The notes under the pieces were generated by a model that saw only the letters and a list, made by a program, of their open reading frames with translations, was not told the origin of the DNA and ran no database searches. Of a stretch of DNA of 64,000 nucleotides, positions 1 to 13,517 are shown in pieces. This DNA is from Hermatobates lingyangjiaoensis (Eukaryota; Arthropoda; Insecta; Hemiptera; Hermatobatidae), in assembly GCA_026182355.1 (NCBI GenBank), contig JAPFBL010000115.1, positions 435,001-499,000 on the forward strand, given 5' to 3'. Position 1 is the stretch's first letter; each line of letters opens with the position of its first letter. A program made the translations under genes and the position numbers.

Positions 1-594
1 TTTTTCAAATACTTAACCATAACCGATACACTTTCTTTATTCAAAGGATTATAAAATATCTTCTGTCTCTTTTATAAACAGGAAATGAAAATAGTTGCCA
101 AGTTTACTGATGGTATTTATCTAAATCAGATGCTTACCTGTAAATCTATTGAAACCATTGTTTAAACTTGGCTAGTTGATTGCCGAAGCAAGTACGGGCA
201 GTGAAAAGGTGAACGTTGAACAAACAACCACCTGACACTATTGATATTGACTCTTGTTTAGAAATAATCTCAGGTAGTTAAACAAACCAATTCTATTGTC
301 ATTTCAATAACGGAGTCAATTGAAACTTTTCTGTTTGATAAGAAGTATAATGGTATAAACAAATAAAGCAGAGACTACATTCTCTTCTCCTAGTTTTTCT
401 CACACTACCATAATATGAGAGTTAAAGAGTCAAGGATTTAATTGAGAATTGTATCATTAAGCAGATAAGTATTTTTTAATTAAATGTCATTAAATAAAAT
501 ACCCACTCAAAATTTTGCAGAAAATAATGAATATTGTATTTTGTGTAATATATACATGTATAATAATGATATAAATCATTTTTATTATTTTCAG
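1..594. other. Intron sequence upstream of first visible USP5 exon
   Basis: AT-rich with no recognisable exon, consistent with an intron of USP5 running in from outside the window. Confidence 0.6.
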
Positions 595-782
595 GCATGC
601 TAAAAATCTACTTCAGTTGGATAACGGTGTCAAAGTACCTCCAAGTGGTTGGAAATGTGGTAAATGCGATTTAGAAACCAATTTGTGGCTTAACCTGTCT
701 GATGGTTCTATCCTTTGTGGTCGTAAGTTCTACGATGGTACTGGTGGTAATGAACACGCCTTAGAACACTATAAGACTACAG
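595..782 (+). CDS. USP5: USP5 exon a: zinc-finger UBP domain
   Basis: The exon follows a TTTTCAG acceptor and ends at G|GTATTT in phase 1. It encodes [11 protein letters not shown] followed by the ZnF-UBP core: a CxxC pair (CGKC), NLWLNL with the ubiquitin-tail-binding Trp, LCGRK with the third Cys and the conserved Arg, and NEHALEHY with the zinc His. This domain binds the free C-terminal GlyGly of ubiquitin. Confidence 0.93.
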
Positions 783-3700
783 GTATTTTTTATATGTATT
801 TTGTTTAATTCAGCTCAAATTTGTTATTGTTAAGAATTAATGATATTAATAGTATTATCTATAAAATGCTTTTTGTTTTGCGAATAATATTAATTTGTTT
901 TCTGCCAGTAGGACAAGATAAATGCCTGTAAGTCTGTTAGAAATAACTCTGGAGTGCTGATTAAATATCTACAAATTCTGATTCTACTAATATCAGTTTT
1001 GAAAAAAAATTGCAGTTCTAACGTGTCTAGTGTAAAAAATATTTATGATAATCACTATGATTGTGAATAGGTTACCCATTGGCGGTGAAACTTGGAACAA
1101 TTACTAAAGAAGGAAAAGGAGACGTCTACAGTTACGAAGAGGATGATATGGTTCATGACCCGTACTTAATTACCCATTTGGCTCATTTTGGAATTAATAT
1201 CCAAAATTTAGAAAAGGTATTTTATTTTTTGATTAATTTTTTTCTCCTTATTATAATCGTAATTTGTTTTATACTTTTTAAGGTGAAAGTTCATCAAAAT
1301 AATTGCGTAAACTTTCTGGTCTTCCAATATCATGTGATGAAATTATAAAGAATTTTATAATTTACGAGAACAATTTTTTTTTTTATATTAGAAAGAAATT
1401 CTAAGTATACATGTAAAAGATTTTATCCAATGTCTATGCTTTTCGTTCCGATTACATCTGCAATATAATATATGAATAGAAAATGTGAACTGAATACCAA
1501 AAAAACTCAACCCAAAATATAAACTAAAAAGAGATTTAAATACCCTACCAAAACAGGGATCTATGTATGCATAAACTAAGTGTTGGAAACGTATCGACGT
1601 TGTACAAAAACTTTTGTACTCAAACTTACAATTTTTTCCCTTATTTTAATCGTGAGTAAAGACCACACAATAAATATTGCATAGCTTGTAAGTTTTTTTA
1701 ATGTAAAATATATTCTTTATTCTTAAAATGGATACAAAAAAGGTGGTTTAGAGATATCTTTTATTTTTAGGAAAACTATATTAAATAATAACAATATTCT
1801 TAAAATTTCAACAAAATAGACATAGATTGTTGTATATAATCTTATAAAGTAATTTATTGAATTGTTGTATATTTTACAAGCATTCTTTCATTTCATTGAT
1901 ACAATTGTGTGTATTATTGTACATTATTTCATGCCATGCATGCGGCATCACGATAAGCTATAAGCGGTTTTGAATTCACTTCAAGACCTCTACTTTAACA
2001 TCTACTGGAAAATTTATAATTAAGAAATTACTACTAAAAATTATCACGAGGTACTCAATTACTCCTTTATCAGAAGTAAATTTACTATTCTATCATATGT
2101 AAATGACAGAGGATTTTGATAGGAAGATCATTATGAACCTTGCTTTAAGATGTTAATTGAGTTTTAGTGTATCGTGGGTCAATTGGATCACTAGAAGATC
2201 ATGGTTTTTCCTTTGTGACTACTGTAGAGTTTTTTAAGATATTATAGCAGTTTAGAATGAACAAGTTGGCTTCTTAAGTGACAGAAAATGAGAGTATTCA
2301 TCATACAGTCTCAACTGTGTTAGTAAATAAGACAAGATGAAATACCTCAAGATGAAATGTACTTTCCACTTCTGAACTGGAAATTATTTATTTAGTGAAG
2401 CCATTACTTATCTTCTGAATCTCTTAAAAGTTAATGTTATGATATTTAAACTATGATCCCCCAAGAAATGCTATTGAAATATCCTTTTTTTAAATCTACT
2501 AAGAAAAAAAAATATCAAATAAAACTTTGATTATAAAGAAATGAGATTAATTATATCGCAATACAGGGGTGGTGAACCTTTCTTGGAGTAAAGGCCAATT
2601 TAGCACCAACCATTTCCCCAAAAGGCTACAGCGAATAGATCAGCAAATGTCTTATATTGTAAAATATTGTGAGTTTATCATTATATTATTCGATCAGTGC
2701 ATCTAAAACTGTTTCGTATCTTTCAAAACATTCAGCAGTGTCCACACTGCCTTCGTTTATTACCTTTGTTAACTCAGGAAAAATCATTTTCTAAAAGCCT
2801 AGATTTCAAATAATTTTTTTTTTTAAAGTAATGATTAATAAATAGTCTTCTTACTGAATGCCAGAATTTTTTTCTTTATTACCAGAATTATAATTCTTTA
2901 TACTTTTTTAAATATTTTTCTCAACAAACCGTAGAAGGTCGAACTTCATGATTTGAAAGGGTACATGAGGCCATAAGGCAGCAGGTTCCCCACATCTGTC
3001 GTTATGTCAAGTAAAAGAGCTGGAGAAACTCTTTATGGTTCAACCAGATATGTTACTTAAGATCCATCATTTTTTTTATTTTTATTTTTATTATTTGAGG
3101 GTGACTATAGCACTGCGTCTTAAAAAAAAAAAACTATTGTACTTCCCCTCTTCTGTACTAAAGTACCCCAGCAGTTAGCTTCAACGCCTCCAAGAAGCTC
3201 AGCACTTTTGCTGGTTCCAGCGGTAAAGTTTTTCTATGGTTTGTTGAGTGTCCCAAAGCACTTGCCTCTCTGCAGCAAAGTTGCCTTACAAGTTATCAGC
3301 AGGTGCAACGGTGTTTCTTCCTCTTTGCAGAATCTGCACAAACCATCATTGATAATGTCCATTCAGGCTCCCTATGTTTCGGGAGAAAGTAACTTCCTTT
3401 CTCCTTCTTCGGGATGGTCTTCTTCGGGTCCTCAGGTGCACTTGTGGGAGGTTCCCACTAGTTAGTACTTTTGGATCTTTTGCGCTTCCGGAGGATGGTC
3501 TCCAGACTTCCTTCTCCTTACAGGGGAAAATCCCTGAAGCTCTATGGGTGGTATTTTGTCTGTTCCGGCAGAGCACCGCATACCGGAGTAAGGCTACTTA
3601 CTCAAGGGGGTCGCCCGGTGCCCTTGAGGCTCCGTTCATAATACAGAAACCCCTGTATCATCCATCCTTCGGCACGGATCGCATAACACCTTAGATTGGG

Positions 3701-6700
3701 GTAAGATCCATCATAGAAACATTCATGTAACATGGTTGATAGCATGATTGATGTAACAATTGAAAGTTATGAAACTTATCTGTCCGATTGAAGTTGAGTG
3801 TAGCAACTAGTATTATATATTTAATTTGTTTGTAGAAAGTATTCTGAATGCGTATTAGATAATATTGCCAAAATAATGGTGTTGTGCTTCTTTTTTAGAC
3901 TGATAAGAGTATGGCGGAGCTGGAGTTGGATTTAAATCAGAAACTGGGCGAGTGGTCGACACTTCAAGAGTCAGGGTCTAATCTAGAACCGTTATACGGA
4001 GCTGGCAGAGTAGGATTGGCCAACATGGGCAATTCCTGTTACCTCAACTCCGTTGTACAAGTCGTATTCTCTATTCCTGACTTCATTGTCAAGTCAGTTT
4101 ATTTTAAAATAAGATTATCCCTTTGAGCATATTAACTTTCTGAACTAACTAGTCCTGTATCATTATAAATTTAATCTATTCACCTTATTTCCTTTGTAAC
4201 ATTAATTTTTTTTATTTTACTAATGAAAACTACAGTTGTTTTTCAGTTTCATCAGAGTAACACTGATTAGGGTGGAAATCTCCTTTTGGATGGATTTTGT
4301 TCTGTACAAATTATTTTCAATACATAGATTGCTATTTTTCTTAAAAAAAACGATCTAATGACATTATTATCATAGGACATGACATTGAAACTAAAAATCG
4401 TTTTGTTCTTTTAACTTATAATTGTTTCGCTTAAGATACTTTCGTTCCATTGTGACAATTATACACTTTTAATGATAATGGTTACCAATACTGATGTTTT
4501 TTATTGTGTTATATTGTAACTGTTGTTTCCTCTTTTCATTTTATGCTAAACCTTCATCTTATGCCTTTTAATTATTTTTAAATACCTGCTTAATTCCACT
4601 ATCTTAACCTAATCCAATCCGCACATTTTAACTCATATCATATTGGGGGAAAGTATTGTCTCCATACAAAAAAAGTTTATTATAAGAAACTAAACAACAC
4701 GTTTCGAACACTTGATATTCTTCTTCAGGTTACAACTAAAAAATATATGCATTTAAGAGCTTGGGGAACATAGGGGCGAATTAATTAATAGTGTCAGATG
4801 TATTCATTTTAATTAATTCGCCCCTATGTTCCGCAGGCTCTTAAATGCATATATTTTTTAGACGCAACCTGTTCATCAAGAACACAAAAACTTTTTTTGT
4901 GTGGAGACTTAATACTTGTCCTAACATGAGTAAATACCACACTATAACACATTGCACAGTTAATGAATACTCTTTTCACTTTCTGTTTCTTCATTTTGTT
5001 TGAAACCCTGGTGAAGACCATTACTGGTCGAAATATCTTACACGCACTTTAATATTTCTACTTATTTTATCCGTTTTATCTCATGTAACGGAGGTATCTG
5101 TAATGAAATCATATCTTGGTATGATAATTTAAAGTTTGGATTATTCATTGGATCGCATGAGGAGTGAGTGGATAGAATGATATATATTTACTACAATTTT
5201 AAAAACATTGCTGTCTCTATTTGTATTTGTTTAATAATAATTAATAATATATTAGCAAATGAACCGAATTATTTTTGTTCTGCATTGTTTTGAAGGTATA
5301 AATTACATTCGTGAATTTTACTTGTATAATAATGGATATTGGTAATAAAATTTATGTTTTTTCAGGTACTATAACGATAGGGAGGATATCTTGAGAAATT
5401 CACCATCAGACCCTGCATCGGACTTCAATATACAAATGTAATCATGAATTATATTAATTAATTCTCTCTTTTATGTTAGAGTTAGAGTTTTATGTTAGAA
5501 AAATATCACAAATCAAAAGAAAAACATATACTTATGATCTCTAATTTTCGGTTTTAACCGTCTTCAGGAGTGGAAAGGGTGGGATGACAAACGCACGACA
5601 ACGCGATAGTTAAAAACCAACTTTTGTTGTTGTTGGTTTCCAACCGTCTGTGGATCGCGTGTTTGGTTTCCTTCCCTTTCTCTCCTGAAGATGGTTAAAA
5701 CAGAAAATTAGAGACCATAAGTATATGTTTTCCTTTTATTTCTGTTACTTTAACTCTAAAATATTAATTAACGATACGGACCGAGATATTGATAAAAAAA
5801 AAAATATTTATCAGTAATCGGTTTTTCAGGTACAAAATCAAACAACCGAAGGCGATGGTTAGGTAATATTTAAAATCTGCTTTATAGATTAGAATTATGT
5901 ATTTTTTTAAATTTAATGATATAATATTCTTTTAAATGTGAGTTATTATATCTGAAGTTTAATATGAAAGGTTCAGTAATTGAAATTTTAATATAATTGT
6001 CCAATAGTAGTAAGAACTCTACACTTAAGAAAACAAGAGATTTAAGTAATGCCGGAACATCAGCTTTGAAAATTTGATTTATACCTGGAAATGGGTATAT
6101 TCTGATAAATATTTTTTATTCTAAGGTCCATAATTTTATCAAGTTTTATATATGTATATATATTTGTATTGGCAGCAAATCTTCACGTAAACATTTTTCA
6201 TTAAAATACACAGCGGCCTCTACTTTAACGACTTTAAAGCTGGTCTGCTCCAATTTACGAACAACCTTGCGGTGGGCTGGTGTTAAAAGTCATATCAATT
6301 GCCAAGAGACATCTTACTTTGGCATGAGCAGATGTAAAAAGAAAATCACAACTTCTAGACAAAAGGTAAAACTTTATAATACGACACAAAATACAATTTA
6401 AAAAACAAACAACAATTACAATGAATTAAAAACAAATGCAGATAATAAAAACAACTGCAGTGAAAAGCCTGTACTTAACAAAAGTTAAAATATGCACAAA
6501 CAAGCTTTCGATTTCTACATATTGTTCGTGCGCATTTTAACTTTTAACTCTGCATTTGTTTTTAATTCATTGTAATTGTTTGTTTTTTAAATTGTATTTT
6601 GTGGCGTATTAAAAAGTTTTGCCTTTCATCTGGAAGTTGTTTCCTTTTACATCTGCTCATGCCAAAGTAAGATATAATTGATATGGGTTTTAACACCGGC

Positions 6701-9700
6701 CCACCACAAGGTTGTTCGTAAACTGGAGCAGACCTGCTTTAAAGTTGTTAACGCAGAGGCTACTGTGTATTTTAATGAAACATATATATATATATATATA
6801 TAAATGAAAAAAGACAACAAATAGAAGAGGCGAGAAAACTTACTGGATCGATATTTCGGGTGAGTGTGTTAGCATTGCTTGTTACCACGCTACGGTCCAG
6901 AATCTTTGATGGATCAAGTTGATATTTTACACAAAAATGGGCCCCATAGGGAAGAAGATCCCTATTGTTTGCGAAGAATTATGCATGATGGGAAAGTCAC
7001 TTTTTTTGCCAAAAACCGTTTTTTTTAAAACATTTATTTCTCCTAAACTGATAACCCTACAGTTTTGAAATTTTGACATTATCTTTGAGGTTACAAATGG
7101 AACAAACGAAAAATATATTCAGAATTTTAAAACTACGGGAAATATTTTTTTTTTCAATAAAATGTAAAAATTTTGACTTATAATTCAATCTCAAACATTG
7201 TGAGAGCGATACAAGCCATACTGTTTGACGGATCAAAACGAAACTCTGCCTAAAAATAGACCATTATATGGACAATGAGTTGAGATTTTTTTTTCTAAAA
7301 TTACATTCGCTAAAGGGGCGTTACAGTACGATTTGTGTTTTCAGAAAATGTTTTTTTGACGCTAAACGACTCGTTAAAAAGTAATGAAAATTTGACCAAA
7401 AATGGAACAAAAAATTAGCAATTGATAAAAAAAAAATCATGAAGTTTCAATTATGGGAAAGAGCAATAACGATATAAAAACTCTTTGTTTATCCTAGACT
7501 AAGAGATCACCTGCTATACTTGTCGAATTTTTTGTATTTTTTTACATTGTTTACATTGACTTAGAATTTTTTTGAGCGAATCCACTGAGATAAAATTGAT
7601 GTTTCTAATGGAAAAATGAAAATATATTATTGACTTATATGAGATGTAAGAGGAATAATATTGTGCAGGAAAATGATAACACACACTCAGAAAAAAATCG
7701 TATATATGTTATTTGACAAAGGAGAAGGAAAATGATCTTATTAAATACTAAGAAGCCATAAAATTCCCAGTATAATAATTCTGTTAAAAACCAAAAATAT
7801 AATAGATAATTCAAAATTGAAATCTTTCGTTTAGGGATTAATAAATGTAATTATCGTACATCTTTAAGTATAAATTATCTTGAAACAATATTTTTTCTTC
7901 GCTGTTTATGATGTTTTTCAGAGAAAAAAGGGGCATTTTACTGTTTTAAATTTGAGAATTTTACTTTAATATTCAATGTAGAAGGGTGTCAAGTAAACGA
8001 TGTAAGAAATCCACTGGCTATTTGAACAGAGGCCATGTTCTCTTGTAGGAGAATATTTCGTATCACGAAATGTTCACTTTGGTTTTTCAAAAATGATATT
8101 GCTACTGTAAAAATGATATTGCTACTGATGAAATTATTTGCATCAGCAGTGTGATGTACAAAAATAAAAGCTTATTTATTGATATGTCCTTCAATCACTA
8201 TCTTTACTAACTCAGGAATGAAAGACTAATATTCATATCCCATTAGATGTTTACGTTATGCTTAAATGAGACGTTATGTGTTATATACTCAAGTAATTGG
8301 ATATTAAGTTACTTATAGTAAAGTAGAGTGTAGGCCACTCCAGATTTTTTCTTAAGTGTAGGGAGAGAGTAGAAGGGAAGAAGAAGAGAGACGTGCGTTC
8401 ACTTGTACCGGCAAGTATATATATATATGATCAAACCACAATAAGAAAATGGGAAAACAAGACTAAGATCTTTCAACCGTAACAAGCTGTCTTCGTCAGA
8501 GTCAAAAACCCAACTGATGATCAGTTGTAGTTTTAGGACTTCTGTAGGACTGATGTCGATTTTGTAGTTAAATACAAAAGTCCTAATAAAATTTAGGACT
8601 TCCAATGTAGAATCAATCTTCATTGTGTAGTATGAATAAGGGTCAATGATCGGTTTTTATAATAAACCGATTCTGAAGGTATATAACAAAAAATATAACC
8701 GAAACTAACAGTCTGAAGGGAGCTTCATATGTGCTCCCTTGTGGGACTGCCACTGTAATTTAACCTATTGGAATATTGCTCATTCAGTCATTCAGAATAC
8801 TAGTATTTCCCAGAAAACATTATTACCATATATATTAATGGAATGTTCACATGATCAGTTATCATTATAGATATCTAACTGGATAATTCGTGAGATCCTT
8901 TATATGTAATTGATAAAGGTTATATCATAAGCCTCTGTACAGGTCCAAACTTGGCCACGGTCTCCTCTCTGACAAGTACTCCATAAGACCATCCCTTGAA
9001 TTCCCTCGCAAAGTCTATCCCCCTGTTACTCCAGCAATGTTCAAACATCTCATTGGTAGAAATCATCCAGATTTTTCTACTAAAAATCAACAGGATGCTC
9101 AAGAGTTTCTACTTCATCTTCTCAATCATGTACAAGTAAGTGAAAAGAAAATATGTTTATTGTCTAGATATCTTTAGGAATGGTTCTAGGTAAAGTGCAT
9201 GTGAAGAATCTATGTTTATGCTGTCCGGATAGAGGGTATTTAGTTTTAAATCTTGTTTGAAAATTGATACTTCACTAATTTAAATGTGTGTTTCTTAGCA
9301 GGAAATCAGTTTTTTCCTGATTTCCTTAAAAAAAAAAATGGAAAACTGGATGAGGGACATCTTTAGAGTTGGAGTTAAAATATTACTCACCAAAGTGCCT
9401 TTTTTCTGCTTCTATAGACCTATCACTGTAAATTTGTCACGACTGTGATATTTTTGTAATTATCTGTAATGCCTGTGAATTGAGCATTCAATTTCTGTGG
9501 TGACTTTATCACATTTCTGTGGTGAGTTTTCACAGAAATTCATCCAATACATTGATTTCCATATCCTAATTTGTTGATTGGTATATCACAGTTAGCATCT
9601 TTAACTTGGAGATCCATCGTACTCTTCATCAGAGCTTACACATTTCTTCTATAACTGAATGATTGCGTTCCTTTCCTGAGTACCAATGAGGATCATAGGT

Positions 9701-12700
9701 GTAATTATAAGATTTTTTTTCAGTTTGTTTTTCCATGTCAGCTCATTAATAAGTAAATTCAGAGTTTTCACATTCAGCTCAAATTGCATTGCGGCTTTTC
9801 TTGGGACAACTGGAAAAATTCTAAGTACTGCCAATTCGATCCTTTCTAGTTTGTTATGAGTACTTTTAGCTTCAAACTAACAGTGCTTCTAACAACTGAG
9901 CTTATTCATTCTAAGCGAATGAATTTGTTTCGTAGCAGTCATTCCCTACTCCATTTATTAAAGTTGACTTATCATTTGACAACTTGGTACAGGTGAAGTT
10001 AAAGAGAAACAATTTGTTTATATTTAGTGAATGAATTTTATAAAGATGGTTTAAGTGCAGCTTGAAGATACAGCATCACTAAAGACATAAGCTGTTTGTC
10101 AAACTAATCTGCTGCAATTTTTTACCTTTCTAATTTAATAGTTATTTTGTATACTTAATATATTAATTAACTATATATTATAAAAAATATTATACAATTA
10201 TAAAATAATTATATAAAATTATATTATTAAAAGTTATTATTGTAATAGTTAGGTATTAACAATAAGCTCACACATCTTGTTAATACCTAATTTCTAATAT
10301 TAATTAAAATAAGCATTGTTGATTGTTGTACTAGTCTTTGTTTTAATTTGTCAACATGTTTGTTATATGTCGAATTGCCCTTGTTTTATGGATTCATATT
10401 AATTATTTCAATTAACTATTCGATTAGAAGATATCTTTTTATCACATTTAAAATATATATACTATTTCAGAGAAACAGTAGAGGTAATAAAGATCCAACG
10501 GAATGTTTCAAAATGCAAGTGGAAGACAGATTCGAATGCAGTACCTCTGGTAAAGTCAAATACAACCTGAGGACGGAGTACTGTCTGCCTCTGCCGATTC
10601 CTCTAGGAGAGGCTACAAACATGGCGCAAGTACTTCAGTACGAGGAAAAAAAGGCCAAAGGAGAGAAAATGTTTGTATTCGATATTCATCCCAGACGAAT
10701 CATAAAATCTTAAAATATTTCATAGTTTCATTTCATTATTTATATCACAAATTTAGAGGCCTTATTTACAATGAACATATTTTTTTCTATGAGTTGTCCG
10801 GGGAAAGGAATATGATTCGTTGCGATGTTGACCAATGGAAGTGGAGTTTACAGGTCCGTGCGTAAGGTCCCAGTTGCCCGCTGCTCAGCAAAAAGCCTCT
10901 GCGTTCTGCCAATAGGTGTAGAGGCTTTTTGCTGAGCAGCGGGCAACTGGGACCTTACGCACAGACCTGTAAACTCCACTTCCATTGGTCAACATTGCAA
11001 CGAATGAACATATTGTAGACTTAGGGCTAAAATTACCATTTTTAAAAGAAAATGATGTACATAATAATAATACGAGTAAGTGGGATTATTGGTATAACTG
11101 CATAATTATACAAACATTTAAAGGAATAGTTAATTAAATATTTAACAGAATAGGTATTTCAAATTTTCAAATGGACAATGGTAAATTTTTTTCATAAGTC
11201 AAGTCGGTGAGGTTGTTCATGAAGGATATTTTTTTTAGATTTGTCTAAAAAAGAATGTATTCTTTTTTCTAAGTGAGTACAGTACTATAAAAGTTAGAAA
11301 TCCTAATAAAGATTAGATGAACTAACAAAAATAAAATGGAATTCTAAATAGAAACATCCAATTTTCTTTATAAATTTTTAATTTTGACTTTAATCGGTAG
11401 TTAACTGATTTAAACTGATTGTAGTTAGGAATTTGCGCTTGATAAAGATTTGCATTTTAATTTTAAACTTGCATTCTAATTAAATGTTTTTCTTTTTTAA
11501 CGTTTTGGCAAATATTGAAAAATTCAAAAATCTACCAAAATTTAAAATAAGAAATTTAGTTAATAGAGTCTTGATCCTGTATATCCTGAAGAGTGACTCG
11601 AAGTTGGCAGGATCAGGAACCAGTCGATTACGAATACGAAATATTAGATAAGAATTAAATAATTCTCATCACATTATTTGATGTATTGTTTCATAGTTGG
11701 TAAAATCAATTAAAAAATATTGTTATTTAATATTTTTATGTTTAGGGAATCAGTTGAGATAGTTCGACCTAAGTTGAAATTGTCATCTTGTATAGATGCT
11801 TTTTCACAAACAGAGACAGTGGAACAGTTCTTCTCTTCAGCCATTAATGCAAAGACAACTGCGAAAAAGTAAGCTCTTTTCATTCATTCTTTCTTTATTT
11901 TTTACTGTTATCTACTTTTATATTATTATTATTGGACTGGGATATATGAAAAATATATAAAAAATTTCAATCTTCTAAAACTTACTCATGTCAAACGCGA
12001 GGGCAAGGACTTGAATCATATTATCAAAGTAAACTTAACTTGGAATGCATAAACCATATCACAAAAATCATTGAAAAACTGTGGTTTGGTTTTTTGCTTC
12101 AGTTTTATCATAAATCACTGTATTATCAACTTCATTGATAATTCTCTTTGAATCTCCAGGTTATTTGTAAACTAATATATTATCCATGTGAAAGGATGGT
12201 CTTGAGGTCGAACTCAGCTATTCTGGTATACGTTTTAGTTGTTTTTTGACGAAGTGAGTGAGAGGCATAAAGTTTCAGAAGTGATATACAGGTAACCTGT
12301 TTTGGTATGATTTAGTGCTCCCAGCTTATTCAGCCATATCACTGAAAACAACAACAAAACAGACTGATGCCTTTTTTACGTGAAAGCTCTTTTGCCGCAT
12401 CTCGGGAGCTACCAAGCTCTAGCCTAGGATAGAGGCAAACAAAACCTCCGAGATACACCCGAGGTGGACCAAGCGGAGGCGAGCTTCCACGACCCTATAT
12501 CACAAAAAATAAAAATCTTATAACAATTTAATAAAAGCAAAGTAAAAAGGTTCCACTAAACAAAAAAATATTCTTCTTAATGAATATAAAAAGAAGGATA
12601 TTTCTTGATAACTTTTAATACCACAAAACTGGAAAATGATATACAGGTAACCATTGGGTAAACTCTTCTACTGATGATATTGTGTGTCGAAATATAGAAG

Positions 12701-13470
12701 TTAGTTTTGGCATATGTATTATCGTCAAGAAAACGATCCGCAAAGGACAACAAACGGTTGAGTCGCAAATCATCGGCTTCGCAAGTGCGCTTGGCGCCCT
12801 TATCTCTTCTCACCTGTTGTTCGTTAAACCGAAAATAAGAGACTGTAAATGTGTTTTTCTAATTACTGTGTACCTACAGTTTACTCTGAAACATATGTAT
12901 ACAAAATAAAATTTTATCAGGACTCGGTCTGTTCTTCAATTTCAAATTAAACTCACTTTGCCAACGTTTCGGTTTTTATTTAAAACCTTTTTAATAGGCA
13001 GAAGTATAACATTTTTAAAACAGAAAAACGTAAGTATACATTAGACATTTTTTTTTTAAATTCTGCCTTCTGCCAATGAAAAAGGTTTTAAATAAAAACC
13101 GAAACGTTGGCAATGAGAGTTTTAATTTGAACCTGAAGAACTGACCGAGTCCTGATACAATTTTATTTTGTTTCTACTTCACGGTTGGTACTTATATATA
13201 TATATATATATATACACTTTTTCGATGAAAATACGATCCGAAATAGACAAATACAGTTCAATGTACTTAAAGAAACATAGAGAAATTAAGAAATTATAAA
13301 CACAAACTTACAGTCTTTAATTTTCGGTTGAACCGTCTTCAGGAGAGATAAAGAAGTCTCTGTACCAGTGCGATTGGTTTCCCTTCTTTATCTCTCCTGA
13401 AGACGGTTCAACCGAAAATTAGAGACTGTAAGTTTGTTTTTTTAATTTCTCTATGTTTCTTTATGTACAT

Positions 13471-13517
<47 letters not shown>

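Larger units (their letters stand above)
5530..5735. mobile_element. Palindromic element with two opposed hammerhead motifs
   Basis: Arms at about 5530-5600 and 5650-5730 are inverted copies separated by a short centre. Left-arm ribozyme on the minus strand, right-arm on the plus strand. It lies in a USP5 intron. Confidence 0.65.
13246..13475. mobile_element. Palindromic element with two opposed hammerhead motifs (AATT)
   Basis: Left arm about 13246-13350, right arm about 13375-13475, near-identical inverted copies with a 25-bp centre. (TA)n tracts flank both sides (13195-13214 and 13477-13514). Confidence 0.7.

Noticed and set aside
3374..3694. 106-codon plus-strand ORF
   Set aside because: Shadow of a LINE fragment whose recognisable protein motifs are on the minus strand.
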